Shown here: positions 32,125-32,416 of the stretch, piece by piece
How the letters are laid out: each line of letters opens with the position of its first letter
How positions within the stretch are numbered: the stretch's first letter is position 1
Source of the DNA: Xenococcus sp. PCC 7305
GTDB taxonomy: Bacteria; Cyanobacteriota; Cyanobacteriia; Cyanobacteriales; Xenococcaceae
NCBI RefSeq assembly: GCF_000332055.1
Contig: NZ_ALVZ01000156.1
Coordinates: forward strand, 1-32,416
Length of the DNA: 32,416 nt
Reading direction: 5' to 3'
Notes under the pieces: generated by a model
The model's database searches: none
What the model saw: only the letters and a program-made list of their open reading frames with translations
Told to the model about the DNA's origin: nothing
Translations under genes and position numbers: made by a program

Positions 32125-32416
32125 AGGGTTTGCACTTCTCTTGTACCTCATTTATGAACTACGCAAATGCCAAATCTCTATCAGGTAAAAAGTTTAAGCG
32201 GCGCTTTGGGGTCGAGAAAAAAACTTTTGAACGAATACTTGAAGCATTTAAGCAAGAATTTCCTCACAGACCAAAAGCAGGACGACCTTGGGATTTAGCA
32301 AGAGAAGAGCAAATTTTAGTCACCCTGGAATATTGGCGAGAATATCGTACCTATTTTCATATTGCAACAGATTTTGGAGTATCAGAATCAACTATTTGTC
32401 GCGTAGTTCATCGAGT
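32122..32416 (+). mobile_element. 5' end of an IS5-like insertion sequence
   Basis: A transposase frame begins at 32154. The 30 bases before it (from about AAGGGTTTGCACTTCTC at 32123) look like an IS terminal region and close the FG-GAP-like frame. The other end lies outside the window, so the exact boundary and target duplication are not visible. Confidence 0.55.
32154..32416 (+). CDS. IS5-family transposase (HTH_Tnp_4/DDE_4 type), N-terminal part
   Basis: The frame from ATG 32154 stays open to the window end, giving 87 residues. It contains KKFKRRFGVEKKTFERILEA, AGRPWDLAREEQILVTLEYW and REYRTYFHIATDFGVSESTI, then CRVVHR. The last part is the helix-turn-helix found at the start of IS5-group (PF13613-type) transposases, in which the DDE catalytic domain follows. 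That domain is outside the window. The frame is intact as far as it goes. Confidence 0.85.
   Translation, partial: MNYANAKSLSGKKFKRRFGVEKKTFERILEAFKQEFPHRPKAGRPWDLAREEQILVTLEYWREYRTYFHIATDFGVSESTICRVVHR

Overview
The window reads as the chromosome of a cyanobacterium. The palindrome GCGATCGC (HIP1) recurs throughout. Gene content is typical of the phylum: the RNB-family protein Zam, ferredoxin-dependent sulfite reductase, a CYP38-type thylakoid-lumen cyclophilin, Ycf23, and the cyanobacterial type of glutamate-cysteine ligase. Heptanucleotide tandem repeats (STRRs) at many gene ends are also characteristic of this group. I cannot name the species.

Layout. The left edge (1-145) is the 5' end of an IS982-like element. 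It is followed by a Phd/RelE toxin-antitoxin pair with a clear palindromic operator, a GlcE-like flavin oxidase gene, and a second (RHH/ParE) toxin-antitoxin pair. Next come a two-gene unit (a proline-rich protein and a membrane pentapeptide-repeat protein) and zam. From 7480 to 10342 lies a phosphate unit on the minus strand: PPK2 polyphosphate kinase, a DUF47/PhoU-like protein and a PiT phosphate permease. Ferredoxin-sulfite reductase with an RHH-like C-terminal tail is divergent from it. A probable FtsL-like protein and FtsI (septal transpeptidase) follow, then an ABC exporter, the CYP38-like cyclophilin, ThiL and TsaB.

The most unusual block is 20690-25617. It contains a small secreted PPC-like protein, an unlisted 41-residue single-span membrane protein, a complete lipoxygenase with all five iron ligands, an unrecognised 188-residue protein, and a convergent P450-like haem protein. 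The P450-like protein has an altered cysteine loop and no acid-alcohol pair in the I-helix. Together these look like an oxylipin pathway: a lipoxygenase makes a fatty-acid hydroperoxide and a CYP74-like P450 could rearrange it without needing O2 or a reductase. The function of the pathway is inference.

The right part holds a LysM-M23 peptidase, TrmL and GshA in one unit, a small coiled-coil protein, Ycf23 and an ABM-domain protein. The last 1.5 kb is scarred. It contains a WD40 gene remnant cut at the terminal inverted repeat of a 241-bp MITE-like element, a secreted FG-GAP-like gene that ends abruptly, and the 5' end of an IS5-like element whose transposase runs off the window.

I saw no tRNA, rRNA, CRISPR array, recognised riboswitch or convincing rho-independent terminator.
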